Positions 26,763-34,887 of a stretch of DNA of 64,000 bases are shown one piece after another. Origin of the DNA: an uncultured Latescibacterota bacterium. Its GTDB lineage: Bacteria > Latescibacterota > UBA2968. A program made the translations under genes and the position numbers. Each line of letters opens with the position of its first letter. The first letter of the stretch is position 1. The notes under the pieces were generated by a model. The model was not told the DNA's origin. It was given only the letters and a program-made list of their open reading frames with translations, and ran no database searches. The stretch is from the NCBI GenBank assembly GCA_951812755.1, contig OX638329.1:1101339-1165338 (forward strand), read 5' to 3'.

Positions 26763-26775
26763 GTGTTTCTCCTGA

Positions 26776-27009
26776 TCAAAGTTGCGATGTGCCATCATGA
26801 CTTCTTCTCAAATTAGACCCGGCATCTCTTGCCTCTGTTTTGTCGAGTTCGATAAAACGGGCATCAGCAACTTGCACAAGTGCTTCATCTGTTAAAGGTG
26901 GAAAATCTCGTTTGGCTGTCCATCTTATGATCTCAGAAGCAAACTCGTGCTTTTCCATTTCTGGAAGTTGACTGAATAAATCCAATATGTTTTGTGTGGC
27001 TGTACTCAT
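26776..27009 (-). CDS. Antitoxin-like small protein without its usual toxin
   Basis: A 77-residue protein: MSTATQNILDLFSQLPEMEK, then HEFASEIIRWTAKRDFPPLT and DEALVQVADARFIELDKTEA. Proteins with this LPEMEKHEFASEIIR-like start and LTDEALVQVADxxFIELD end usually precede a MazF/PemK-type toxin. No such toxin follows here; the nucleotidyltransferase pair does, 13 bases later. It has a strong AAGGAGG ribosome-binding site and should lead a three-gene transcript. The assignment as an antitoxin rests on general resemblance. Confidence 0.65.
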   Translation of the reverse strand: MSTATQNILDLFSQLPEMEKHEFASEIIRWTAKRDFPPLTDEALVQVADARFIELDKTEARDAGSNLRRSHDGTSQL

Positions 27010-27266
27010 AGTAATCCTCCTTGTAGATTATTCTGCCCTTGGAGAGTGGCTGGATGCGTTTGTTAGCCCTAAAAATAAAATATACCAGCTAATAAGACAT
27101 ACAACAGACCAAAGCACACCGGTACCCACTTTTCTACATGAGTTAAGTGGGCGATAGAGTTTTCTATCCTTCCCTTCACCGAGTGCCGCCCGATGCAGTT
27201 GCTTGTTAAGTATGCTATTTACTCTTTTGGCTTTGCGAAGGCTTTGCAGGGGACTTCGCAGACGGT

Positions 27267-27443
27267 TTAGGCCGTTGCTGACCTGATTTGTTCGGGCTTG
27301 TATTTGTGCTCATTGACCAATCTTTTTTCGATGGTCTGACGGACATATTCTTCGGGCGTGTCCCTTCGGAATTTACCGTCAATATAATCACAGATTTTGC
27401 CATCTGGCACTTTTATGATTTTTCTTTCTGGCTTTGTAATCAT
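27267..27443 (-). pseudogene. N-terminal fragment of a type I restriction (HsdR-like) protein
   Basis: A 58-codon frame encoding MITKPERKIIKVPDGKICDY, then IDGKFRRDTPEEYVRQTIEK and RLVNEHKYKPEQI, before a stop. This is the opening of the HsdR N-terminal domain (PF13588-like); full domains are about 150 residues and add the catalytic core. I find no continuation in any frame after 27267, so it is a truncated remnant and not a frameshifted whole gene. The preceding gap 27010-27266 holds no other gene I can support. Confidence 0.6.
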
Positions 27444-27543
27444 TTATTGTCTCACTTATTTCGTGTGTTATCAAACGCACTAATGCATCGTGGCGTAAGT
27501 CTTGCGGCATATAGATTGCCGTCACTCATGCACACTGACGGTT

Positions 27544-27583
27544 TAAAACCTTCTGGATTGCGGCTAAAACCATGCCGCAATGA
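27544..27583 (-). repeat. Inverted copy of the 5.8-kb palindromic repeat
   Basis: Read on the minus strand, GTCATTGCGGCATGGTTTTA then GCCGCAATCCAGAAGGTTTT, nearly identical to the units at 5919-6004. The separation of over 21 kb and the opposite orientation show that the unit is dispersed. Confidence 0.75.
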
Positions 27584-27645
27584 CAATCGCAAGTAAGATT
27601 GATATGGATAGTCACTTTTGCCACTATGCACTAAGGAAATATGCC

Positions 27646-27783
27646 TTTCATCTGCGGCGATACTCGTTTCGCTGTGTTGCATCTCCTCTTGCTTTTGATT
27701 TTTCATCTGCGTCTATCTGCGTCCATCTGCGGATACCTGTGCCTTTCATCCGCATCCATCCGCGTCATCTGATTCATCTGCGT
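27646..27783. repeat. Degenerate ATCTGCG-type repeat tract
   Basis: CATCTGCG, TCTATCTGCG, TCCATCTGCGG, CATCCGC and CATCTGCGT recur in an irregular array reaching the moaB stop codon. No open frame is credible. Similar ATCTGCGTC-rich tracts are dispersed repeats in many environmental genomes. Confidence 0.55.
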
Positions 27784-28293
27784 TCATTTTTGTCGCCAGA
27801 TTTCCCATACGAGGTGCGATAATTCGGGTACGATGAGTTTTTCCATGGCGAGTTGCACGGCGCCAGATGATCCCGGCATGCAGAAGATCATGGTGTCTTT
27901 GTACACGCCTGCTACGGCGCGCGAGAGCATGGCGCCCGAGCCGATGTCTTCCCAGGAGAGAAAGCGAAATACTTCGCCAAATCCGTCGAGGCGTTTGTCG
28001 AGGAGGCTTGTGACGGCTTCATAGGTGGTGTCGCGCGCGGCAATGCCGGTGCCGCCATTGGTGAGGATGACGTGGCATTCGCCTTTTGAGGCGATTTGTT
28101 TGATGAGCGCGCGTATCTGGTCGGCTTCGTCTTTGACTACGCGGTAAAACGCGATGCTGTGACCGGCGGCTTCGACCAGTTCTTTTATGATTTTGCCGCT
28201 TTTGTCGTCGGCTTCGGTGCGCGTGTCGCTGATGGTGAGTACAGCGCAGGTGACGGGGTCTTTGGCCTGCGCTATGTGATCTGTGTAAGGCAT
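27784..28293 (-). CDS. moaB: Molybdenum cofactor biosynthesis protein MoaB
   Basis: A 169-residue MoaB/MogA-family protein that binds molybdopterin and, in well-studied members, adenylates it before molybdenum insertion. AVLTISDTRTEADDKSG is the N-terminal family block. ILTNGGTGIAARDTTYEAV is the signature loop binding the pterin phosphate, and FCMPGSSGAVQLAMEKLI closes the domain. The ATG at 28293 has GGAG nine bases upstream. No other moa genes are close, so the rest of the pathway must lie elsewhere. It precedes a repeat tract and follows an isomerase gene in the same direction. Confidence 0.93.
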   Translation of the reverse strand: MPYTDHIAQAKDPVTCAVLTISDTRTEADDKSGKIIKELVEAAGHSIAFYRVVKDEADQIRALIKQIASKGECHVILTNGGTGIAARDTTYEAVTSLLDKRLDGFGEVFRFLSWEDIGSGAMLSRAVAGVYKDTMIFCMPGSSGAVQLAMEKLIVPELSHLVWEIWRQK

Positions 28294-28316
28294 GGGGTAC
28301 TCCGGGATGAAAAGGG

Positions 28317-29090
28317 TTACGATAGACCCATGGCGCGGAGGTTGTCGTAGCTGATTTTGAGGCTGTCAAAGGGGTCGCGGTCATAGCAGCGGTCTTGTTC
28401 GACGATGTACCAGCGCGTGCCGGATTCGCGCCCGGCTTCAAAGATGGCGGGCCAGTTGAGGTTGCCTTCGCCGACTTCGGCAAAGCGCGTTTCGCGGCCT
28501 TCAATGGCCATGTCTTTGACGTGGATGAGGTCTATGCGGGTGTTGGCTTTGCGGATCCATTCGGCGGGGTCGGCTCCGCCTGCCTGGACCCAATATACGT
28601 CGATTTCGAGTTGTACCGCTTTGGGGTCTGTTTCTTGCAGGATGATTTCAAGGGCGGTGCGGTTGCCGAATTTTTGAAATTCAAAGTTGTGGTTGTGATA
28701 CGCAAAGGTCAGGCCAGCGTCGGCGAGTTTGTGACCGACTTCGGAGGCGTCTTTGGCAAAGCGGATATAACCGGCTTCGCCGTCTTCCCGATAAGACGGG
28801 GGCAGGCTGCCAATAGCGGGGTATTTGCAGTTCCAGAGGAGGTGTTCGTCTATGACGGCCTGGGTGTCGTCGCGCATGCGGTCAAAGCCGGTGTGTGTGG
28901 CGCAGATTTCAATGTCGTTGTCGTCGGCGATTTGTTTGAGTTCTGCGGGATCAATGGGACCAAAGCCGGAGACTTGCATGGCGTCGTAACCAATGGCTTT
29001 TACTTTTTTGACAGATTCGGTGATGTCTGAGATGGTTTTGGTGAAGTCGCGCACGGTGTACATTTGCGCGGCAATCGTGGTGTGTGGCAT
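28317..29090 (-). CDS. Sugar phosphate isomerase/epimerase family TIM barrel
   Basis: A 257-residue protein of the AP-endonuclease-2/xylose-isomerase-like superfamily. Typical blocks are IGYDAMQVSGFGPID, LTFAYHNHNFEFQKF (metal-binding His and Glu), VQLEIDVYWVQAGG and IDLIHVKDMAIEGRE, then a C-terminal Glu in YIVEQD. Members isomerise or epimerise sugars, inositols and related polyols using a divalent metal; the substrate cannot be told from sequence alone. AAGGAG precedes the start. It lies 23 bases upstream of moaB, so the two may share a transcript. Two other members of this superfamily occur at 40.7 and 62.5 kb. Confidence 0.88.
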   Translation of the reverse strand: MPHTTIAAQMYTVRDFTKTISDITESVKKVKAIGYDAMQVSGFGPIDPAELKQIADDNDIEICATHTGFDRMRDDTQAVIDEHLLWNCKYPAIGSLPPSYREDGEAGYIRFAKDASEVGHKLADAGLTFAYHNHNFEFQKFGNRTALEIILQETDPKAVQLEIDVYWVQAGGADPAEWIRKANTRIDLIHVKDMAIEGRETRFAEVGEGNLNWPAIFEAGRESGTRWYIVEQDRCYDRDPFDSLKISYDNLRAMGLS

Positions 29091-29108
29091 GGAAGGCTCC
29101 TTGGATGG

Positions 29109-29139
29109 AAGTGTAAAGTGTGAAGTGTGAAGTGTGAAA
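29109..29139. repeat. AGTGTGAA short tandem repeat
   Basis: AAGTGTAAAGTGTGAAGTGTG with one further unit, an 8-base tandem repeat of about 3.5 copies, lies 18 bases upstream of the isomerase ATG. Copy-number change here could shift the distance between the promoter and the ribosome-binding site. Confidence 0.55.
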
Positions 29140-29266
29140 CATAATATAGACTGGGCATGGATGCCAGAATTTTGTGTATGGGATTTTTCTGGATTGTTGT
29201 GGGGTGAACGTTTATTTTAGAATTGTTCCGTATGAAGATCTGTTTATCACTGGCTGGGGAGAGATT

Positions 29267-31507
29267 ATGTCGAATATGAAGGCGTTGGCAGAGAAGCAGG
29301 GAGAGCGCAATGATGCGCTGTTGAAGAATACGCAATTTCTCGGGGATGAGATTGCGTCCGATGTGTTGGGGCTGCATATTGATATTGCGGCGACTGAGGG
29401 ACTTGGTGAGGCGGAAGACAGGGCGTTGACGGCGTTGCAAATTGAGGGTGCGCGCACGGCGATTCGGTCGCTGGCGTCGTTGGCCGAGATTGGAGAGTTG
29501 GATCATCTGGGTGGGGGGTTGGAATTGATCCCGGGGTTGTTGATGACGCTGTCTGTGGCGGATTACGATACGCGTACTTATACGATTGAGCACGCGCATA
29601 CGAGTGTCGGGTATTATTCGGCACTGGCGGCGTTTGGGTTTGTGGAGGCAGAGGGCGTTGTCGAGAGGTTTCGGCGCGGGTTGGATTTTCCCGGGCATGT
29701 GGCATGGTTGCCGGGGGGGACACAGCTAAATGGTGGGCGTTTGGGGGTGATGATTCCGGTGGCTGTGGGGCTGGCATTGGGGAAGAAGGCGTTGTGTGAC
29801 GATGCGTGGGTGATTGCCCATTGTGGGGATGCGGGGTGGATTTCGGGTCAGGGGCTGAATGGTTTTAATGGCGCGAGTGTACACGGTGCGCCGATTACTT
29901 ATGTGATGCACCGCAATGGCATTCAGTTGTCGGATAGTACGGCAAATATTATGGATGTGGATCCGCGAAGTGTTATTTCTGCGATGGGTGTGGAGGTGCT
30001 GGAGATTGCGTCGCTCCACGATAATGTCGCGCTTTATAAGGCTTACCGAGAGGGGTATGGTCTCGCGCAGCAGGGCGTGCCGAGTCTGATTTATCCCACG
30101 GGGTTTGTGGGTGAAGATGTGACGCTGAGGAGTTTTGGCGAGCGCTATGGGGTGACTGAGGCTGTGGAGGCGTTTGCCGCGCAACACGATGTGCCGATGG
30201 ATAAGCAGGTGTGGGTTCCGGGGTCGCTGATGAGTTTCCGGGATACGGTGCCGATGATAGAGTGTTTGTTTTTGGTGAATGATTTGCCGGGTGGAGAGAA
30301 TCATCACGATGGGAGTATGCAGGGGCGCGTTGAGGCAGAGGTGCTCGGTGGGCCGATGTTTGAGGCGACGGCTGAACAGGCCGAGGTGCTTGCAACGCTG
30401 CGGCAGAATGGATCGCGCACGGTTGTTACGAGGGCGCGGCCAGCGCCCGGTAGTGCGAATTTGGAGATTCCCGCGGGGAGAGCAGCGGCGGCTGATTTGC
30501 CGACTGAGAAGGCGAGTCCGCGCGATGGTGCTGCCGCGGCTTATGCACTGGTGGCAGAGGCGCATCCCGATCGCGTGTTTGTGGTGAGTTGCGATTTGGA
30601 TCCTTCGACGAAGTTAGCGGCTGCTCGGGCACATTTGTCGGATGATCACCAGTTTGAGATGAGTATTGAAGAGCAAGCGGCAACGCTTATTGCCAATGGT
30701 CTGGCGATGAGTTCGCACGAGCCACAGCTCAATGTGGTATCGACTTTTGCCGCGTTTTTTGAGGGGATTGCGCGCGAGGGGTTTGATATGTGGCAGTATC
30801 AGCGCAATTTGAATGGGGTGAATGAGGGTATTAATGTGGTGTTTCATCTCTCTCATGTGGGTGCGTGTACAGGGCGCGATCACTTTTCGGGTTGGGGGCT
30901 TGATTGGATTAATGTGGGGCTGACGTATTTGCCCTATTTGCACAGGTTTTACGCACCGGCAGATGCGCGTGTGGCATTTTTGGCGGTGAAGGATATGGCG
31001 GCGCATTACGGCGGGCATATTATTGGGGTGCCGCGCGATTCGGGTTTGCCCGTTTTGCAAAAACAGGATGGGTCGGGTTCTTTGTGGAATCCGGGGGAGG
31101 CGTGGGAGCCGATTACGATGTATCGCAAATACGATGGGGCAAGGCATGCGATTTTGGCTTTTGGCGCGCCGGCTTTTTTGGGTGCGGAGGCTGCCGAGGT
31201 TTTGCTGGCGCAAGGGAATCCGACGGATGTGTATGTGGTGAATGGGTTGCCACTACCCGATGGGGCGTTGAATGATGTGCTGAGGAATTACGAGGGTGTG
31301 GCGACGATTGAAGATGGAAAAATTGGGACGCCACAGACGGGTTTGCGCGGGTTTGCGGGTCTGGTGGGTTCGTCGTGCAGTATTGCCCACGCGCATGTGG
31401 GGATTACAGATCCGAGGATTGCGCCGTCGGAAGGCCTCGAAGCGACCTGGGCACATTTTGGGATTACGGCAGAGGCACTTGTTGAGGCGGTGGAGTCGTT
31501 GTCGTAG
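29267..31507 (+). CDS. Transketolase-like thiamine-diphosphate enzyme
   Basis: A 746-residue protein with three transketolase-type domains. Residues 1-330 hold the TPP-binding part: AWLPGGTQLNGGRLGVMIPV, HCGDAGWISGQGLNGFNGAS and THVMHRN-like VMHRNGIQLS. Residues 430-620 form the pyrimidine-binding domain (ATLIANGLAMSSHEPQLN), and the last 130 residues the C-terminal domain. The usual GDG of the thiamine motif is GDA here. True transketolases shuttle two-carbon units in the pentose phosphate pathway; a close relative such as a pyruvate-dehydrogenase E1 or a sulfosugar transketolase is possible. The ATG at 29267 has GGGGAGAG upstream; an earlier in-frame ATG at 29174 has none. Confidence 0.85.
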   Translation: MSNMKALAEKQGERNDALLKNTQFLGDEIASDVLGLHIDIAATEGLGEAEDRALTALQIEGARTAIRSLASLAEIGELDHLGGGLELIPGLLMTLSVADYDTRTYTIEHAHTSVGYYSALAAFGFVEAEGVVERFRRGLDFPGHVAWLPGGTQLNGGRLGVMIPVAVGLALGKKALCDDAWVIAHCGDAGWISGQGLNGFNGASVHGAPITYVMHRNGIQLSDSTANIMDVDPRSVISAMGVEVLEIASLHDNVALYKAYREGYGLAQQGVPSLIYPTGFVGEDVTLRSFGERYGVTEAVEAFAAQHDVPMDKQVWVPGSLMSFRDTVPMIECLFLVNDLPGGENHHDGSMQGRVEAEVLGGPMFEATAEQAEVLATLRQNGSRTVVTRARPAPGSANLEIPAGRAAAADLPTEKASPRDGAAAAYALVAEAHPDRVFVVSCDLDPSTKLAAARAHLSDDHQFEMSIEEQAATLIANGLAMSSHEPQLNVVSTFAAFFEGIAREGFDMWQYQRNLNGVNEGINVVFHLSHVGACTGRDHFSGWGLDWINVGLTYLPYLHRFYAPADARVAFLAVKDMAAHYGGHIIGVPRDSGLPVLQKQDGSGSLWNPGEAWEPITMYRKYDGARHAILAFGAPAFLGAEAAEVLLAQGNPTDVYVVNGLPLPDGALNDVLRNYEGVATIEDGKIGTPQTGLRGFAGLVGSSCSIAHAHVGITDPRIAPSEGLEATWAHFGITAEALVEAVESLS

Positions 31508-31522
31508 GTATAGGAGGAACTG

Positions 31523-31591
31523 ATGCGTAAACAGATTCTGTTTGTTCTGGGTATCAAAAATACTGCTAATTATTTCGCATTCTATCCTTGA
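31523..31591 (+). pseudogene. 5-prime stub of a fifth leucine-rich-repeat gene
   Basis: Sixteen bases after the transketolase stop, GGAGGAACTG and ATGCGTAAACAGATTCTGTT match the ribosome-binding site and first codons (MRKQILF) of the leucine-rich-repeat genes at 34887, 36428 and 39178. The frame then breaks from the family after about nine codons, at the point where the 36-bp repeat begins, and stops at 31591. It encodes 22 residues and is a truncated remnant. Confidence 0.65.
31545..31580 (+). repeat. Left copy of a 36-bp direct repeat with a TGCTAATTATTTCGCA box
   Basis: TTCTGGGTATCAAAAATACT then GCTAATTATTTCGCAT. It matches 39084-39119 at 33 of 36 positions in the same orientation. The inner 16-base box (31564-31579) is an imperfect dyad (TGCxAAxTAxTTxGCA) just upstream of a -35 element, a typical place for a regulator to bind. 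Confidence 0.65.
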
Positions 31592-31616
31592 CAACGAGTT
31601 TTTAATTGGCTATTTT
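31588..31616 (+). promoter_or_regulatory. Promoter of the TlpA/leucine-rich-repeat locus
   Basis: TTGACA (31588-31593) and TATTTT (31611-31616) are 17 bases apart, with a consensus -35. It lies between two TGCTAATTAT-type boxes (31564-31579 and 31631-31646). Confidence 0.65.
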
Positions 31617-31630
31617 TTTTGAAATTTATA

Positions 31631-31646
31631 TGCTAATTATATCGCA
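31631..31646 (+). promoter_or_regulatory. Second TGCTAATTAT-type box near the start of transcription
   Basis: TGCTAATTATATCGCA differs at one of 16 positions from the box at 31564-31579 and lies 67 bases downstream of it, just beyond the -10 element. A repressor or a looping regulator could use the pair. Confidence 0.5.
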
Positions 31647-31697
31647 CAACATCATTATATAGAAATGAATATGCTCGCATTTTCTGGAGGTATGCTC

Positions 31698-32384
31698 ATG
31701 TTTAAGTATGTCATGGTATTGATTTTCCTGCTTCTACCTGTATATGTACACGCAGCACCAACCGCAGCAGATTGCGATTTCAATAACAGCGGCAAAGTGG
31801 ATTTTGCCGATTTTATCGCATTTTCGCAGGGATATGGGACAACCCAGACCCAGTTTGACTTGAATGGGGATGGCGCAGTCAATTTTCGGGACTTTGTCAT
31901 TTTTGCCCAGTTCTACGGGCAGACAATCACAACTCCTCCGCCAACCACCGACGCTCCCGTTGGCATTCAAGTTGGGATGCAAGCCCCTGATTTTACGCTG
32001 AGAACCCTCGCTGGCGAATCGTTCAATCTCTATGAACAACGCGGCAAACCCGTGTTCCTCAACTTCTGGGGAACCTGGTGTCCCCCCTGTGTTGCCGAAA
32101 TGCCCGCCATACAAAGGTTGCAAGATACCATGGGTGACTCTATCCAGATTGTCGGCATTGGCGTACGAGACACGCGCATCCAGGAACTGCGTTTTATCAC
32201 GAGATATGGCTATACCTGGACTTTTGTTCTCGACTCGACGGGAGAAGCGCGCAATGCGTATGAGGTCTCGTCCTATCCCACCTCGCTGTTCCTGGACGCC
32301 AAAGGTGTGATTGTCCGCGTATTGCGTAGTGGTCGGAATTACGAAACGTTCCTGGAAGCGGCACGACAGGCGATTAACAATTAA
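31698..32384 (+). CDS. Secreted TlpA-type thioredoxin with an N-terminal dockerin-like domain
   Basis: A 228-residue exported protein. The signal peptide (MFKYVMVLIFLLLPVYVHA) is followed by two calcium-loop repeats, DFNNSGKVDFADFIAF and DLNGDGAVNFRDFVIF (about residues 25-75), the pattern of a dockerin type I domain. A TTPPPTTDAP linker leads to a TlpA/ResA thioredoxin domain with the active site WCPPC in NFWGTWCPPCVAEMP and the cis-Pro loop SSYPTSLFLD. It should reduce or oxidise extracytoplasmic disulfides. The ATG at 31698 follows GGAGG; three in-frame upstream ATGs lack this spacing. It leads the leucine-rich-repeat cluster, whose members share the calcium-loop domain. Confidence 0.88.
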   Translation: MFKYVMVLIFLLLPVYVHAAPTAADCDFNNSGKVDFADFIAFSQGYGTTQTQFDLNGDGAVNFRDFVIFAQFYGQTITTPPPTTDAPVGIQVGMQAPDFTLRTLAGESFNLYEQRGKPVFLNFWGTWCPPCVAEMPAIQRLQDTMGDSIQIVGIGVRDTRIQELRFITRYGYTWTFVLDSTGEARNAYEVSSYPTSLFLDAKGVIVRVLRSGRNYETFLEAARQAINN

Positions 32385-32424
32385 AGGCGATCAGCTTTAA
32401 AATTTGTAACTCAGGGAGAACCCG

Positions 32425-34887
32425 ATGCGGAATATAGTTCTGTCAATTTTATCAATACTCGCGCTTCTGATGTACCCCCTGTCTCTTTGGGCACAAAATA
32501 GCTTTTCTCTCTCGCTGGATGTGGATGGTGCGGCGGGCGATCAAGCAGTCAGGTCCCTGAATATGTCCGCTGATCAGGTTGTTGCTATCCAGATATTTGG
32601 CACGGGTATTCAGAATGCGAACGGCCTTGCTGCGCGTTTTGAATACGATGCCGCGCAGGTTGTGTATGAGGGCTTTGATACCGGCGATGTGTTGCCCAAT
32701 GCTCAGGCACTCCCGGAGCACGGTACAGGTTTTGTCGAAATTGGCATTGCATCTCTGGGTGGTCAAGCAACTGCCAATAGCGGTCTGGTGGGTACAGTTC
32801 GCTTTCGCACAACGGCTGCGTTTTTGGGCACGGCAATTCGGTTGGTGCGTGCAGAACTCAGTCGGAGTGGGCAATTTGAAAGCGTAACTATGGATGTGCG
32901 CGTTGAATTAAATTTACAAGACCTTACCTCAGACTTTGATGGGGATGGTCAGGTTGATTTTTCGGACTTTTTGGCGTTTGCAGGTCAGTTTGGGACCCGT
33001 CAGGGCGATGGGCGATATGAAGCGAAGTACGATCTGGACAGCGATGGCGCGATTGGCTTTGGCGATTTTCTGATCTTTAGCAGCAGCTTTGGCAAAGAAG
33101 AGACAGGTGGCGGTGGACCGGAAACGCAGGTTACCATTCCGGATGCGAACCTGCGCGCAGCAATCGAGACAGCACTGCGTAAGGCGAGTGGTGCGTCGAT
33201 CAGCAGGGCAGAGATGGCGAGTTTGACACGCCTTGAGGCATCGGACTCGGATATTCGCGATTTAACCGGACTCGAATTTGCAACTGGTCTGACATCGCTG
33301 ATTCTTTCCGATAATGTCATCTCGGACCTCACACCTCTGTCGGGCTTAATCAACCTGTCAGTGCTGAATCTTCCCGATAATAGTATCTCGGACCTCACAC
33401 CTCTGTCGGGCTTAACCAACCTGTCAGTACTGATTCTTTACGATAATATCATCTCGGACCTCACACCTCTGTTGGGCTTAACCAACCTGACATCGCTGAT
33501 TCTTTCCGGCAATTTATTCTCAGATATTTCGCCGTTGTCGAGCTTAACCAACCTGACATCGCTGAATCTTTCCTATAATAGTATCTCGGATATCTCGCCA
33601 TTGTCGAGCTTAACCAACCTGTCAGTGCTGATTCTTTACGACGACACCCTGATCAGGGACAGGTCAGTACTGTCGCGTCTGTCCAACCTATCAGAAGCAG
33701 ATATCCCGGATGCCAACTTGCGTGCGGCGATTAAGATCGCTATGGGCAAGGCATCAGATGATCCGCTCACCGATTTTGAGATGGCATTCTTCCCAGAACT
33801 TGAAGTTCCGAACTCGAACATCAGAGACTTGACCGGGCTTGAGTTGGCAACCAGTCTAACGAGTTTGGACCTCGGCACAGAGTTAGTGTCTGGTGTGGGT
33901 TATGTTAATAGTAACCATATTTCCGATTTCTCGCCCCTATCCGGCTTGACCAACCTGACAAGGCTGGATCTTGGCGGCAACTCAATCTCGGACCTTTCTG
34001 TGCTATCTGGTATTATATCGAGATTGACCAATCTGGAACGGCTATATCTTGACAACAACAGCATCTCGGATGTGTCCACACTGTCAGGCTTAACCAATCT
34101 GGGATTGCTGAATCTTGACAACAACAACATCTCGGATATATCTGCCCTGTCAGGCTTGACCAATCTGATATCGCTGTATCTTCGCAACAACAACATCTCG
34201 GATGTGTCCACCCTGTCGGGCTTGACCAATCTGCTACAGCTGTTTCTGCGCGGCAACAACATTTCGGATATATCAGCCCTGTCAGACTTGACCCGGCTGA
34301 TATCGCTGTATCTTCGCAACAACAGCATCTCGGATATTACGCCCCTATCGGGTTTGACCCGTATGAGAACGCTGTATCTTGACAACAACAGGATCTCGAA
34401 CATCACGCCGTTGTCGGGCTTGACCCGTATGACAAGGCTGGATCTTGACAACAACAGCATTTCCGACCTCTCTCCACTGTCAGGCTTGACCAATCTGGAG
34501 GGACTGGGGCTTTCCGACAATAGCATCTCGGATGTGTCCGCCCTGTCAGGCTTGACCAATCTGGAGGGACTGGGGCTTTCCGACAATAGCATCTCGGATG
34601 TATCCGCCCTGTCGGGCTTGACCAGTCTGATAGGGCTGGGGCTTTCCAGCAACAGCATCTCGGATCTTTCGCCCCTGGTTGCAAATACGGGATTGGGTAC
34701 TGGAGATGTGGTTGATATACGGAATAATCCGTTGAGTGATACATCAATCAATACGCATATCCCAGCCCTTCAGAGCAGAAGAGTTGAGGTGCGCTTTGGC
34801 GCGTTGAAGCCCGCGGTGGAGAAGATAGAACAAGACATTTTCCGTGAGATGACGGAATTGTTGGAGGGTGGGGAAAGGAGAAACTGA
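32425..34887 (+). CDS. Secreted cohesin-like / dockerin-like / leucine-rich-repeat protein (paralogue 1)
   Basis: An 820-residue exported protein, the longest of four paralogues. After a signal peptide (1-23), residues 28-165 resemble a cohesin-type beta sandwich (ARFEYDAAQVVYEGF, GLVGTVRFRTTA). Residues 168-225 hold two calcium loops, DFDGDGQVDFSDFLAF and DLDSDGAIGFGDFLIF. From about 240 to 800 there are about 20 leucine-rich repeats of 22 residues (NxISDLTPLSGLTNL), internalin/SDS22-like, interrupted near 420-480 by a repeat of the IPDANLRAAI capping segment. Such proteins bind other proteins outside the cell. Exact 59-base identity at 66-base offset (34477-34535 with 34543-34601) shows recent repeat expansion. 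Confidence 0.88.
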   Translation: MRNIVLSILSILALLMYPLSLWAQNSFSLSLDVDGAAGDQAVRSLNMSADQVVAIQIFGTGIQNANGLAARFEYDAAQVVYEGFDTGDVLPNAQALPEHGTGFVEIGIASLGGQATANSGLVGTVRFRTTAAFLGTAIRLVRAELSRSGQFESVTMDVRVELNLQDLTSDFDGDGQVDFSDFLAFAGQFGTRQGDGRYEAKYDLDSDGAIGFGDFLIFSSSFGKEETGGGGPETQVTIPDANLRAAIETALRKASGASISRAEMASLTRLEASDSDIRDLTGLEFATGLTSLILSDNVISDLTPLSGLINLSVLNLPDNSISDLTPLSGLTNLSVLILYDNIISDLTPLLGLTNLTSLILSGNLFSDISPLSSLTNLTSLNLSYNSISDISPLSSLTNLSVLILYDDTLIRDRSVLSRLSNLSEADIPDANLRAAIKIAMGKASDDPLTDFEMAFFPELEVPNSNIRDLTGLELATSLTSLDLGTELVSGVGYVNSNHISDFSPLSGLTNLTRLDLGGNSISDLSVLSGIISRLTNLERLYLDNNSISDVSTLSGLTNLGLLNLDNNNISDISALSGLTNLISLYLRNNNISDVSTLSGLTNLLQLFLRGNNISDISALSDLTRLISLYLRNNSISDITPLSGLTRMRTLYLDNNRISNITPLSGLTRMTRLDLDNNSISDLSPLSGLTNLEGLGLSDNSISDVSALSGLTNLEGLGLSDNSISDVSALSGLTSLIGLGLSSNSISDLSPLVANTGLGTGDVVDIRNNPLSDTSINTHIPALQSRRVEVRFGALKPAVEKIEQDIFREMTELLEGGERRN

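Noticed and set aside
27215-27403. Minus-strand 62-codon frame overlapping the HsdR fragment
   Set aside because: Low-complexity Lys/Ser/Pro product in a different frame; the HsdR-like frame is better supported.
28395-29030. Plus-strand frame of 211 codons over the isomerase gene
   Set aside because: Shadow frame; the minus strand has the metal-site motifs and a good ribosome-binding site.
33300-34690. CRISPR-like or minisatellite array
   Set aside because: The 66-base periodicity is the coding of 22-residue leucine-rich repeats in an open frame.
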